A DNA stretch of 64,000 nt from Paracoccaceae bacterium (GTDB taxonomy: Bacteria > Pseudomonadota > Alphaproteobacteria > Rhodobacterales > Rhodobacteraceae), in assembly GCA_022824005.1 (NCBI GenBank), contig JAJEBG010000035.1, forward strand, positions 1-64,000, given 5' to 3'. Of this stretch, positions 56,130-64,000 are shown piece by piece. Below the pieces are notes generated by a model. The model worked only from the letters and a program-made list of their open reading frames with translations, made no database searches and was not told the origin of the DNA. The first letter of the stretch is position 1. Every line of letters starts with the position of its first letter. The translations under genes and the position numbers were made by a program.

Positions 56130-57019
56130 ATACGACATGTTATCAAGCCCCACCGTGAACTGGGCGACATTGACATTGCCGGCATTGACCTTAGTCACAG
56201 GTGCCGTGATGACATGCCAGCTCTTTTGACCAGCCTTCAACATCTTTATGGCGACAAGGAATTGAAGTCTCGTCTGTTTGCCCTTCTGGAGGAACACTTA
56301 GCTCCCAATGTCCGTCATGATCTTGGCCATCCGGGTATGAATTTGTGGCAGATTCTTGTGATGCAGGGGCTGAACTGTGACTTTGACCGTTTGCATGATC
56401 TGGTCAATGAGCACAACACTCTGCGGCAGTTTCTCGGTCATGCGGACATCTGGGACAAGAAGAAGTATTCGTACCAGTCAGTGGTTGACAATGTGAGCCT
56501 TTTGACCCTGGAATTATTGGCCGAAGTCGGCAAACTGTTTGTGGGGAATGGTCACAATGTCGCAAGAAAAAAAGCCTGGCGGCTTGTTGCACGGGCAGTG
56601 TGATTCGTTTGTGGTTGCGACGGATGTCCATTACCCTACGAATGTCAACCTTTTGTGGGATGTGATGCGCGTTCTGATCAGAGAAGGTGATGAGACCTTT
56701 GTCGCGCCACGCCGGAAGCGTCCGGCGGTGGAATCGGCGATCAACGCCCTTGAGCACCGTGGGCTTGACCGTGTGCGGGCCATGGTGCTGGCTGTTTTGA
56801 ACGTGTCGTCGGCCTGTCGGTACTGGCCTTCAACATCCATCGGCTTGGCCAGTTGGTTCGCCGTCGGCGCCAAGTGTTGCTCAAGCTCAGCGTTTGCCTC
56901 TGGCCGCCTGACCACCTGTATTTGGCACTGAAAGAATGTCCGTTCCGCCGGGGAACGGAGGGGAGAGGTCTGTCATGGTGGTCAAAAACGGACCGTTTTT
57001 TTGTGGACACCTCTCGCAA
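56130..57019 (+). mobile_element. ISNCY-like transposase remnant, multiply frameshifted
   Basis: Three frames together recover a DDE transposase of the ISNCY type. The first holds ELGDIDIAGID ... RDDMPALLTSLQHLYG, HPGMNLWQILVMQGLNCDFDRLHDLVNEHN and YQSVVDNVSLLTLELLAEV, beginning with ATA (56130) where an ATG is expected. At a run of seven A (about 56568-56574) the frame moves to KKPGGLLHGQCDSFVVATDVHYPTNVNLLWDVMRVLIRE. After an internal deletion PAVESAINALEHRGLDRVR follows, then a further shift to ERVVGLSVLAFNIHRLGQLVRRRRQ. The element is dead. The family name is from remembered motifs, so moderate confidence. Confidence 0.65.
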
Positions 57020-57249
57020 CCAAACGTTTTTTATGGAAAACCGGTTCTAATCCAGCCCTTTTTAATCCATCGGGAGTGGTTTTGTTACCCGGATTCTTGA
57101 TGAATTGTCAAAAATAGGGTATTTTCTGGGCGGGCACCAAATAGATGGCGTGAAAACAGGATGATTTGGCAATGTCCAATGAGTCTTATCATGAAGCCCT
57201 TAAACCCATCTCATGGCGATAATGGGTCACCATATTCTCTGGAGATCGA

Positions 57250-57272
57250 TCCTCCGTAGCGAGGAGTTTTTT
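57250..57272 (+). terminator. Rho-independent terminator-like hairpin
   Basis: TCCTC-CGTAGC-GAGGA followed by GTTTTTT on the plus strand. It would stop transcripts coming from the IS remnant before they run antisense into the HAD hydrolase gene. Confidence 0.5.
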
Positions 57273-57294
57273 GTCGATGTCGATTGTCATGACT

Positions 57295-58017
57295 TTAACC
57301 TTTCTCAGCCGCTAGACACGCGGTGGTGAAAGCCTCAAGAGTCGGAAAGACGAATTGGCAATCGTTGACAAGTTTGGATTGTTTTGCCGGACCAGAGCCT
57401 AGCCGACCATAACGTCGATGAATCCAGCAGCGGTTCAAACCCATTTCTGAAGCTGGTTCGTGATCATGAAATAGACTCTCCGCGACATACAAAATATCCT
57501 CTCTCTTGACGTCAAGCCTTGCCAAATTTGCCAACATATAGCAAAAATTTGTCTTCGACGGTTTGTATGAACCGATATCCTCGGCGGTATAGATGGCATC
57601 GAATTCGACTCCCATCTTTTGCCGCGAGAGAGCAAATGATCGGTTGTCAACATTGGAGAGTATCACCAAACGGAATTTCTCTTTCAGTTTAGTCAGCGCC
57701 GGCATTGTATCATCAAAAATGGGCCAATCACCGACCGAATGACCATATGTCAGACATTCGTCCCAACTCGTGGTCAACGCCCATTCCTCGGCGATCCTTC
57801 GGTAAACCGTGGCCAGCAGATCTGAATATTTCATATGGGGTGTGGCGCGCTGTTGTTCCCTCTCATAGTGCGCATGGGTGGCAAGAACTTCATCAGGTTC
57901 AAGTGAGGGGTGTGCACGCTTAATGAGAGGGGCCAGATGGTCAAGAATTCCAGTTTCCCAGTCTATGAGCGTGCCATAACAATCAAATGACAAGACCTTA
58001 TAGTCACTCAAATGCAT
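57295..58017 (-). CDS. HAD-superfamily hydrolase (haloacid dehalogenase type II-like)
   Basis: A 240-residue hydrolase. Motif I is LSFDCYGTLIDWETG with the nucleophilic Asp, motif II LVILSNVDNRSF, motif III lysine in GSYKPSKTNFCYML, and motif IV is modified around VAESLFHDHEPASEMGLNRCWIHRR. The overall pattern (DCYGTLIDWE; KPSKTNF) is that of type II haloacid dehalogenase-like proteins, although 2-haloacid activity cannot be claimed. ATG 58017 has GGAGATTT upstream and is preferred over ATG 58038. The glycerate kinase gene lies about 70 bases upstream in the same direction. Confidence 0.88.
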   Translation of the reverse strand: MHLSDYKVLSFDCYGTLIDWETGILDHLAPLIKRAHPSLEPDEVLATHAHYEREQQRATPHMKYSDLLATVYRRIAEEWALTTSWDECLTYGHSVGDWPIFDDTMPALTKLKEKFRLVILSNVDNRSFALSRQKMGVEFDAIYTAEDIGSYKPSKTNFCYMLANLARLDVKREDILYVAESLFHDHEPASEMGLNRCWIHRRYGRLGSGPAKQSKLVNDCQFVFPTLEAFTTACLAAEKG

Positions 58018-58089
58018 AGAAATCTCCAGATTTTCCACTTATGGAATGATATAGGGACGAAGTCAGCGAAAGACGAGATTTGACAGCAC

Positions 58090-59349
58090 TCAGCGGACAA
58101 TAACCGCCCTGAAATCGTTGACATTGGTTCCCGTCGCTCCCGTTATTAACAAGGAGTTCACGACTTCAAAAGCGGTATAAGAGTTGTTCTCAACAAGCAA
58201 CTTTGCCGGATCATAGCCTGAGGCGATTATCCTCTCGCAAGTCTGACCATCGGCGAGGGCCCCGGCATGCCCGCCATAGCCGTCAATACCGTCGGTGTCG
58301 GCGGCCAGCGCGCTGATGGTCTTGCAACCATCAATTTCTATAGCCAAAGACAAGAGGAATTCAGTGTTGCGTCCCCCCTTGCCACGTTGGCGAACCGTCA
58401 CCGACGTCTCACCACCAGAGAGAATCACAGCGGGCTTCTTGACCGGTTGATCTGAAGCTTCGACATTCTTGGCAATGGCCGCGATGACTTTAGCCACCTC
58501 TCTCGCCTCGCCTTCAATGGAATCCGAAAGAATGATTGGATTTAGACCCCAATTTCTTGCTTGGCGAGAGGCCGCTTCAAGGGCCATGGAAGCCGACGCA
58601 ATCACATGTACACGACTGTTCTGCATTTCAACGGCCGCTGGCAGAGGCGCAGGATCCTCTCCCCCTTCAATATGGTCGATGATTTGGCGTGGCAATTTTA
58701 TCCGATAACGTTCAATCAATGCCATCGCCTCAACGACCGACTTTTGATCGGCGATCGTGGGTCCAGAAGCCACTTGAGACAGATCATCACCGGGGACATC
58801 TGACACGACATAGGTGATCACACGAGCCGGATAGGCCGCGGCCGAGAGCCGTCCGCCCTTAATCCGCGAGACTTGCTTGCGAATAGCGTTCATAGCGGAA
58901 ATTGGTGCCCCCGATTTGAGCAATGCCTCATTCAAGACAATTTCGTCATTGAGTGTAAGCCCACGCGGTGGACAGGGCAGCAACGAGGAGCCGCCGCCCG
59001 AAATCAACGCCACCAATATATCATCCGCCCCGAGTTCTTCGGTGAGTGAGAGAATTTTTTTTGCCGCACGTTGTCCTCGACAATCGGGGATTGGATGGCT
59101 CGCCTCCAAAATCTCTATTGATCCACAATCAACTCCTTCTCGAAAGTCAGGGACGACCACAATTCCCCTTACGACGTGACAATGTTCGGCCACCGCATTA
59201 GCCATCGCTTGCGACGCTTTACCCGCCCCTATGACAGTGATTTTGTGTTCTTTCAGAGCGGGTAGATATGGGCTCAAAGCCAAGCCCGGCTCAACGGCCG
59301 TGAGCGCCGAGTAAAAAATATCCTTGAGAATATGTTGATCGTCTTGCAT
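58090..59349 (-). CDS. Glycerate 2-kinase (GckA/TtuD, MOFRL family)
   Basis: A 419-residue kinase forming 2-phosphoglycerate from glycerate. The N-terminal domain has VIGAGKASQAMANAVAEH, ASHPIPDCRGQRAAKKIL, ALISGGGSSLLPCPP, MNAIRKQVSRIKGGRL and YVVSDVPGDDLSQVASGPT. The C-terminal MOFRL domain follows with VILSGGETSVTVRQRGKGGRNTEFLLSLA and AADTDGIDGYGGHAGALAD. Motifs are intact and length is typical. It may be co-transcribed with the HAD hydrolase. Confidence 0.93.
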   Translation of the reverse strand: MQDDQHILKDIFYSALTAVEPGLALSPYLPALKEHKITVIGAGKASQAMANAVAEHCHVVRGIVVVPDFREGVDCGSIEILEASHPIPDCRGQRAAKKILSLTEELGADDILVALISGGGSSLLPCPPRGLTLNDEIVLNEALLKSGAPISAMNAIRKQVSRIKGGRLSAAAYPARVITYVVSDVPGDDLSQVASGPTIADQKSVVEAMALIERYRIKLPRQIIDHIEGGEDPAPLPAAVEMQNSRVHVIASASMALEAASRQARNWGLNPIILSDSIEGEAREVAKVIAAIAKNVEASDQPVKKPAVILSGGETSVTVRQRGKGGRNTEFLLSLAIEIDGCKTISALAADTDGIDGYGGHAGALADGQTCERIIASGYDPAKLLVENNSYTAFEVVNSLLITGATGTNVNDFRAVIVR

Positions 59350-59489
59350 CCATCAATTCCATTCGACTCTATGACCAGAAACCCATAAAGAATCAGGTGT
59401 CGGCCTCGCATTTGGTTGGCGATTAAAATCCCTTTAACGTCGGTCGACGCGGTTTTGTTGAGCTAGTTTTATGGAGGCTGAGTTCACTC

Positions 59490-60647
59490 ATGAGTCTGTT
59501 TACCACCACCTCATCGTGGAAAGAAGATGAACACGAGATATTTGCCGAAAGCATTCGTCGGTTCTTTGACAAAGAAATGACTCCCAACATTGAGAAATGG
59601 GCCGATCAGGGCGTCTGTGATCGAAAGTTCTGGGACAAAGCGGGACAAGTGGGGATATTGGGCGGCTCGATTCCACAAGAATATGGCGGCAGTGACGGAG
59701 GATATGCCTATGATTCTCTCGTCATCTACGAACAAGGCCGGGCAGCCGATTCAGCTTGGGGTTTTGGCATTCATTCCATCGTCATGCATTATTTATTGAC
59801 CTATGGCAGCGAGGACCAGAAATCGCGCTGGTTACCGAGAATGGTGAATGGTGAACTCATTGGTGCTTTGGCGATGTCGGAGCCCAATGCCGGTTCCGAT
59901 TTGCAAGCCATACGGACTTCTGCCACGAAAGACGGCAATCTATACCGCATCAACGGCTCCAAGATTTACATCACCAATGGGATGACGGCCAACCTTATTT
60001 TGACCGCCGTCAAGACAGACAAGAGTACGGGGTCAAAGGGCATATCCCTTATCGCCATTGAAGTGGATGAAACCGAGGGATTTAGTCGCGGTAAACAACT
60101 CGAAAAGCTTGGAATGCACGGCAACGATACGGCCGAGTTGTTCTTTGACGACGCAAAAGTGCCAATGACGAATCTCTTGGGTCCGGAGGAAGGCCAAGGC
60201 TTCTATCAGATGATGAAACAACTTCCTTGGGAGCGACTGATCATCGCCGTTGGGGCTCTCGGCGCGATGGATTACGCCATCAACTCTACTGTTGAGTTCG
60301 TCAAGGATAGAAAAGCTTTCGGCAAACGGATCATGGACTTTCAAAACACCCGTTTCAAATTAGCCGAATGCAAGACTCGATGCGAAGTGCTGCGGGCCTT
60401 TATCAGCGACTGTATCGGCCGATTGGAAAAAGGTGAACTTGATGCCGCCACGGCTTCAATGGCCAAATATTGGGGCAGCCAAACACAAAACGAGGTAATT
60501 GATGAATGCCTGCAGTTGCACGGTGGCTATGGGTATATGCGGGAATGTCCTATTTCCCGCCTCTATGCTGATGCACGGGTGCAGAAGATTTACGGTGGCA
60601 CCAACGAAATTATGAAAGAATTGATCGCCCGCTCAATGGACTCATGA
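59490..60647 (+). CDS. Acyl-CoA dehydrogenase
   Basis: A 385-residue FAD enzyme that introduces the alpha-beta double bond in an acyl-CoA. Landmarks are IPQEYGGSDGGYAY, ALAMSEPNAGSDLQAIRTSA, NGSKIYITNGMTANLILTAVKT, KLGMHGNDTAELFFDDAKVP, DRKAFGKRIMDFQNTRFKLAECKT, ECLQLHGGYGYMRECPISRLYADARV and the catalytic-glutamate region KIYGGTNEIMKELIARS. The pattern fits long- or branched-chain type enzymes; the acyl substrate is not readable. Divergent from the glycerate kinase gene. Confidence 0.93.
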   Translation: MSLFTTTSSWKEDEHEIFAESIRRFFDKEMTPNIEKWADQGVCDRKFWDKAGQVGILGGSIPQEYGGSDGGYAYDSLVIYEQGRAADSAWGFGIHSIVMHYLLTYGSEDQKSRWLPRMVNGELIGALAMSEPNAGSDLQAIRTSATKDGNLYRINGSKIYITNGMTANLILTAVKTDKSTGSKGISLIAIEVDETEGFSRGKQLEKLGMHGNDTAELFFDDAKVPMTNLLGPEEGQGFYQMMKQLPWERLIIAVGALGAMDYAINSTVEFVKDRKAFGKRIMDFQNTRFKLAECKTRCEVLRAFISDCIGRLEKGELDAATASMAKYWGSQTQNEVIDECLQLHGGYGYMRECPISRLYADARVQKIYGGTNEIMKELIARSMDS

Positions 60648-60699
60648 TGGACGGGCTCAGAGTTTTGCCGTCCCTCGCCCGAGAGTTGGCTTCTCCCAT

Positions 60700-60939
60700 T
60701 TAGACTTTATTGTGAGTGCCGTCACAAACCGGTTTCTTTTCTGACTGTTTGCAACCACAAAAAAAGACCTTGGAATCTCTCTCAGCGGTATATTTGACTG
60801 GCGTAAAGGACGTCTCCTTATGACTTCCATCGCAAAAGGGCTGATTTTTGCTCCGTCCACAAGCACACCAAAAGTAGGTCTTTCCAGCCGTCACATTGAC
60901 CCGATAGGGCGATTTTTGTGGTATTTCTGCTTCTGACAT
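60700..60939 (-). CDS. CDGSH iron-sulfur domain protein, two clusters
   Basis: A 79-residue protein with two CDGSH-type 2Fe-2S sites: CACGRSKNQPFCDGSH and CGCKQSEKKPVCDGTH. Each supplies three Cys and one His. Tandem small CDGSH proteins are thought to act in Fe-S or redox handling. AAGGA lies just before the ATG. The gene is convergent with the acyl-CoA dehydrogenase gene. Confidence 0.93.
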   Translation of the reverse strand: MSEAEIPQKSPYRVNVTAGKTYFWCACGRSKNQPFCDGSHKETSFTPVKYTAERDSKVFFCGCKQSEKKPVCDGTHNKV

Positions 60940-61153
60940 GTCGGTTTCCTTAACGATCTAAAACAATCTTTGCCCCGACGATTCAGGGTCGCATCTAGGG
61001 TAGCAAGGTGAGTTTTTTTGGTCAAGCTTTTTGTCCTAGTTTTCAATGACACTTCTTCTAGCTTGGCCGTCCTTTGGGACTATCCGCTTGTCTTTTGAGC
61101 GATTCTTGGTCAATCTGTTTTAGGAGAAGAAGACAGATCATTTCGGATAACTG

Positions 61154-61357
61154 ATGCCCAAAGCAAAACCTCAACAATTTGCACTTTTGCTGATGATCAT
61201 ATTGTTGGCTAAGGGATGCAGTATACCTGATGACGTTCGGAAACTTATGGATTCCGAAGGTTCTCCCCAGTCATCAAAGGGCTTCTCTCTGACATCTGAA
61301 GATTTATATCGCATCGGCGTGGAGAGTGCCGGCAAGACGCAACCTCCACCATTATGA
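61154..61357 (+). CDS. Possible small lipoprotein
   Basis: A 67-residue ORF with a basic start, a hydrophobic stretch (FALLLMIILLAKGC) and a Cys placed like a lipobox; the Lys before the Gly is atypical. The mature part is short and polar, ending in TQPPPL. No family is recognised. It lies about 100 bases before hom on the same strand, but the ribosome site is weak. Confidence 0.35.
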   Translation: MPKAKPQQFALLLMIILLAKGCSIPDDVRKLMDSEGSPQSSKGFSLTSEDLYRIGVESAGKTQPPPL

Positions 61358-61462
61358 GTCCATTGCCTTTCTTGATGCAAATGTTTTTCGATCGCCGACT
61401 CGCAAACATCATGACGCGATCATTTAATCACCGCTCAGATGGTGTCAGTCAGGAGCCAAGTT

Positions 61463-62755
61463 ATGAATGAACCGTTGCGGATCGGCGTGGCCGGTCTTGG
61501 GACTGTTGGGGCTGGAGTCGTCCGGCTCTTGCAACAAAATGCTGACATGATTACCAAACGCGCTGGCCGGCCCATTCATGTTGTGGCCGTCAATGCACGT
61601 GACAAAGAAAAAGCGCGCGGCTTTTCATTCGAGGATATCGAATGGAATGATGATGCCGCAAGCCTCGCTTCCCATCGCGATATTGAGGTTTTCGTTGAAC
61701 TCATTGGTGGTGATGAGGGAGTGGCTAAAGTGGCGGTCGAAAAGGCGATACAGTCGGGCAAACATGTCGTCACCGCCAATAAGGCCTTGCTCGCTATCCA
61801 TGGCCATGCGATGGCCGAAGCGGCCGAGACGGCCGCCGTTACGCTACGATTTGAAGCGGCCGTGGCGGGGGGCATACCCGTCGTCAAAGCTCTGACCGAG
61901 AGTCTTGCAGGTGACAGGATCAAACAGGTCTATGGCGTTATGAATGGCACCTGCAACTACATTCTGACAAAAATGGAGAGTACCGGAAAGGATTACCAAG
62001 ACATCTTTGATGAAGCGCGGGATTTGGGTTACCTTGAAGCCGATCCCAAACTTGATGTCGGTGGCATCGATGCTGGTCATAAATTGGCCTTGCTGGCATC
62101 CATAGCTTTCGGCAATCGTGTCGATTTCAGAGGTATGGATATTGAGGGTATTGAGCAGATTACCTTTGAGGATATCCAACTGGCGGGTGACATGGGTTAC
62201 CGAATCAAACTGCTGGGGATCGCCAGAATGTCCGAACGTGGCCTTGAGCAACGGACTCAACCATGCCTCGTGCCAAAAGACTCACCGCCCGGATGGATCG
62301 AGAACGCGACCAATATCGTTGTCTTGGAGGGCGAAGAAACAGGCCAAGTCTTTCTCCAAGGAGCGGGTGCCGGTCAGGGGCCCACATCGACCGCCGTGCT
62401 AGGTGATCTCATTGACATTGCGCGGGGCCGCCGAATTTCTACCTTTGGTCAAGCCGCTTCGTCGCTGACCAAGGCTACGCCGGTTCAAGATGGCCGCGAT
62501 GTCGCTTACTATGTTCGTCTACGGATTTTGGACGAGCCGGGTGCGTTGGCCAAAATTGCCGCGGCTTTTGGTGATGCGGGTGTGTCGATCCATCGGTTGC
62601 GCCAATATGGTCGTCGAATTGACGACGTCAGTGCGACGGTGTTAATCGTGACTTACCAGACCAGCCGCCAAAAAATTAAACATTCATTGACCGCAGTGCG
62701 TCAATCAGGAATGACCATCAAACCTATTGTCTCGATCCGAATCGAAGACGTTTGA
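61463..62755 (+). CDS. hom: Homoserine dehydrogenase
   Basis: A 430-residue NAD(P) enzyme reducing aspartate semialdehyde to homoserine for threonine and methionine. NAD site IGVAGLGTVGAGVVRLLQQ, HVVTANKALLAIHG, substrate region AAVAGGIPVVKALTESLAGD, GVMNGTCNYILTKM, LGYLEADPKLDVGGIDAGHKLALLA, and a C-terminal ACT domain from about residue 350 (VRLRILDEPGALAKIAAAFGDAGVSI) for feedback regulation. ATG 61463 is chosen because AGGAG precedes it; ATG 61439 lies in frame upstream. glpX follows after about 25 bases. Confidence 0.96.
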   Translation: MNEPLRIGVAGLGTVGAGVVRLLQQNADMITKRAGRPIHVVAVNARDKEKARGFSFEDIEWNDDAASLASHRDIEVFVELIGGDEGVAKVAVEKAIQSGKHVVTANKALLAIHGHAMAEAAETAAVTLRFEAAVAGGIPVVKALTESLAGDRIKQVYGVMNGTCNYILTKMESTGKDYQDIFDEARDLGYLEADPKLDVGGIDAGHKLALLASIAFGNRVDFRGMDIEGIEQITFEDIQLAGDMGYRIKLLGIARMSERGLEQRTQPCLVPKDSPPGWIENATNIVVLEGEETGQVFLQGAGAGQGPTSTAVLGDLIDIARGRRISTFGQAASSLTKATPVQDGRDVAYYVRLRILDEPGALAKIAAAFGDAGVSIHRLRQYGRRIDDVSATVLIVTYQTSRQKIKHSLTAVRQSGMTIKPIVSIRIEDV

Positions 62756-62781
62756 TATAGGTGTCTCGGGGGTCCAATTAA

Positions 62782-63750
62782 TTGAATTCATCGGGGGAAT
62801 TTCGCGATCGGATGCTGTCTCTTGGCTTGGCCCGCGTCTCCGAGGCGGCGGCATTGGCCAGTGCCTGGTTTATCGGTAGAGGCGATGAAATGGCTGCCGA
62901 TCAAGCGGCCGTTGACGCGATGCGATCACAACTGAATCTTTTGGATATTGACGGCGTGATTGTCATCGGTGAGGGCGAGCGCGATGAAGCCCCCATGCTC
63001 TATATCGGTGAAGCCGTTGGGAACAGTCAGGGGCCTGCTGTCGACATTGCCCTTGATCCTCTCGAAGGCACTTCGCTCACTGCCAAAGACATGCCAAACG
63101 CATTGACGGTGATTGCCATGGCACCGCGGGGTTCCATGCTGCAAGCGCCCGATGTTTACATGGACAAACTCGCCATCGGGCCCGGATACCCCAAGAATCT
63201 CGTCACGCTTGAGATGTCGACGACGGAAAGAATTGAACGACTCGCGCGACAAAAGAACTGCACGCCAAGGGAAATATCTGTCTGCGTACTTGACCGAGAA
63301 CGCCATTCTAAAGTGATTGAAGACATTCGCTCCACGGGGGCCGCGATTCGACTGATCAGTGACGGCGATGTCGCGGCCATCATGCATTGCACCGACCCCA
63401 AACGAACTGGGATTGATATGTATATGGGGATTGGTGGGGCACCAGAGGGGGTTTTGGCCGCCGCGGCATTGCGATGCATGGGCGGCCAAATGCAGGGGCG
63501 TTTGATGTTTCGAAACCAAGCTGAAAAGGACAGGGCCAAGCATTCAGGCATTACCGATTTCAATCGGATTTATGACCGGACAGACCTGGTTCGAGACCAT
63601 GTCATTTTTGCCGCGACAGGGGTCACATCGGGCTCTCTCCTCCAAGGTATTCGGCGACATGTTGATTATTTCGAAGCCGATACATTATTGCTGCGATCAA
63701 AGACGGGTTCTCTGCGGAGAATGCGCTATCGGCATCCGATCAGTTCCTAG
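62782..63750 (+). CDS. glpX: Class II fructose-1,6-bisphosphatase (GlpX)
   Basis: A 322-residue lithium-sensitive-type phosphatase of gluconeogenesis. It has RVSEAAALASAWFIGRGDE, VIVIGEGERDEAPMLYIGE, the metal motif DIALDPLEGT, and IGGAPEGVLAAAALRCMGGQ. The start is read as TTG 62782, which gives the usual few residues before RVSEAAALAS; ATG 62812 is the alternative. The pair hom-glpX is a known alphaproteobacterial arrangement, normally followed by recJ, which is not seen here. Confidence 0.95.
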   Translation: MNSSGEFRDRMLSLGLARVSEAAALASAWFIGRGDEMAADQAAVDAMRSQLNLLDIDGVIVIGEGERDEAPMLYIGEAVGNSQGPAVDIALDPLEGTSLTAKDMPNALTVIAMAPRGSMLQAPDVYMDKLAIGPGYPKNLVTLEMSTTERIERLARQKNCTPREISVCVLDRERHSKVIEDIRSTGAAIRLISDGDVAAIMHCTDPKRTGIDMYMGIGGAPEGVLAAAALRCMGGQMQGRLMFRNQAEKDRAKHSGITDFNRIYDRTDLVRDHVIFAATGVTSGSLLQGIRRHVDYFEADTLLLRSKTGSLRRMRYRHPISS

Positions 63751-63827
63751 AATTGACTAAGCCACGTCGGCTTTAAACAGAATAGTTGATGTCCCGTCCG
63801 TTGGCCGTCGCTAGCGGAGCTCTGGGC

Positions 63828-64000
63828 TTAAAATCTGTTTGTATCAATCAGGCCTAGCGCACTCATCGTCTGATAATTTTGGACAATAAGAATGTGTGGC
63901 ATGGTCAAAAGTTGAATCAACACCAGGCCAAACTGAATATTCCGGCCCGGAAAAGTAAACCGTGCAAAGACAAAAGCCGCGAGTGTGCAGAGAAAAAACG
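63828..64000 (-). CDS. Carbohydrate ABC transporter permease, partial (window edge) and possibly truncated
   Basis: The minus strand from the window edge encodes FFLCTLAAFVFARFTFPGR, QFGLVLIQLLTMPHILIV and NYQTMSALGLIDT, followed by NRF and a stop at 63830-63828. This matches the central part of MalG/UgpE-type sugar permeases (STLAAYAFAR..FPGR; ..P...L..NY....LGL.DT). Family members normally continue for about 90 residues, including the ATPase-coupling loop, which is absent here. The gene is therefore probably 3'-truncated or frameshifted. Confidence 0.6.
   Translation of the reverse strand, partial: FFLCTLAAFVFARFTFPGRNIQFGLVLIQLLTMPHILIVQNYQTMSALGLIDTNRF

Noticed and set aside
56568..56574. 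Programmed -1 frameshift at the A run of the transposase
   Set aside because: The second frame is +1 relative to the first, not -1, and other frameshifts and a deletion follow.
1..64000. CRISPR array, prophage or integrative element with integrase
   Set aside because: No regularly spaced repeats, phage structural genes or integrase motifs were found.

Overview
The window reads as a chromosomal segment of an alphaproteobacterium with a moderate GC background. The main evidence is housekeeping synteny typical of that class: miaB-phoH-ybeY-corC-lnt-metK-trmB on the minus strand, aroA divergent from cmk-rpsA-ihfB-lapA-trpF-trpB, and hom-glpX. The tRNA-Ser, the ribosomal, tRNA-modification and aminoacyl-tRNA genes, and the many GTG and TTG starts fit this. 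I cannot name the genus from sequence alone.

Layout. Positions 1-9650 are an accessory block, visibly more GC-rich than the rest and ending at a tRNA-Ser(GCU) gene (9961-10050). It holds a frameshifted MmeI-like restriction-modification gene, a higBA toxin-antitoxin pair, a broken DruA-like (DUF4338) gene, the 3' end of an IS1380-type element, a nucleobase-type permease with an ATPase-like tail, and a tripartite tricarboxylate (TctA-TctB fusion plus TctC) uptake system. Positions 10.3-22.2 kb form a catabolic cluster: a glutaryl-CoA-dehydrogenase-like gene, preT-preA, an omega-aminotransferase, a beta-ureidopropionase, a dihydropyrimidinase and a four-gene ABC importer. Together they encode reductive uracil/thymine breakdown from uptake to beta-alanine and then malonate semialdehyde. 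Positions 22.2-30 kb carry truA, a long gene-poor stretch, a photolyase, ileS and ychF. Positions 30.2-33.3 kb carry a TRAP transporter.

Positions 33.8-53.2 kb are mostly housekeeping. trpA-lldD-rplY-pth-DUF2237 lies on the plus strand, facing trpF-trpB on the minus strand. Flipping the trpA-DUF2237 segment would restore both trpF-trpB-trpA and rplY-pth-...-ychF order, so I infer an inversion. Positions 53.2-57.3 kb are a second accessory patch made of IS5, IS1380 and ISNCY-like remnants around a three-gene operon of unknown function that ends in a PIN-domain nuclease interrupted by a stop codon. Positions 57.3-64 kb return to chromosomal genes: HAD hydrolase, glycerate 2-kinase, acyl-CoA dehydrogenase, CDGSH protein, hom, glpX, and the C-terminal part of a sugar ABC permease cut by the window edge.

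The best candidates for something undescribed are the PIN-domain operon at 54.4-56.0 kb, the possible pseudoknot leader of metK, the decayed cmk-like fragment in the rpsA upstream region, the Lys-rich tail on ribosomal protein S1, and the putative inversion at trpA/trpB. No CRISPR array, prophage or integrase gene was seen.
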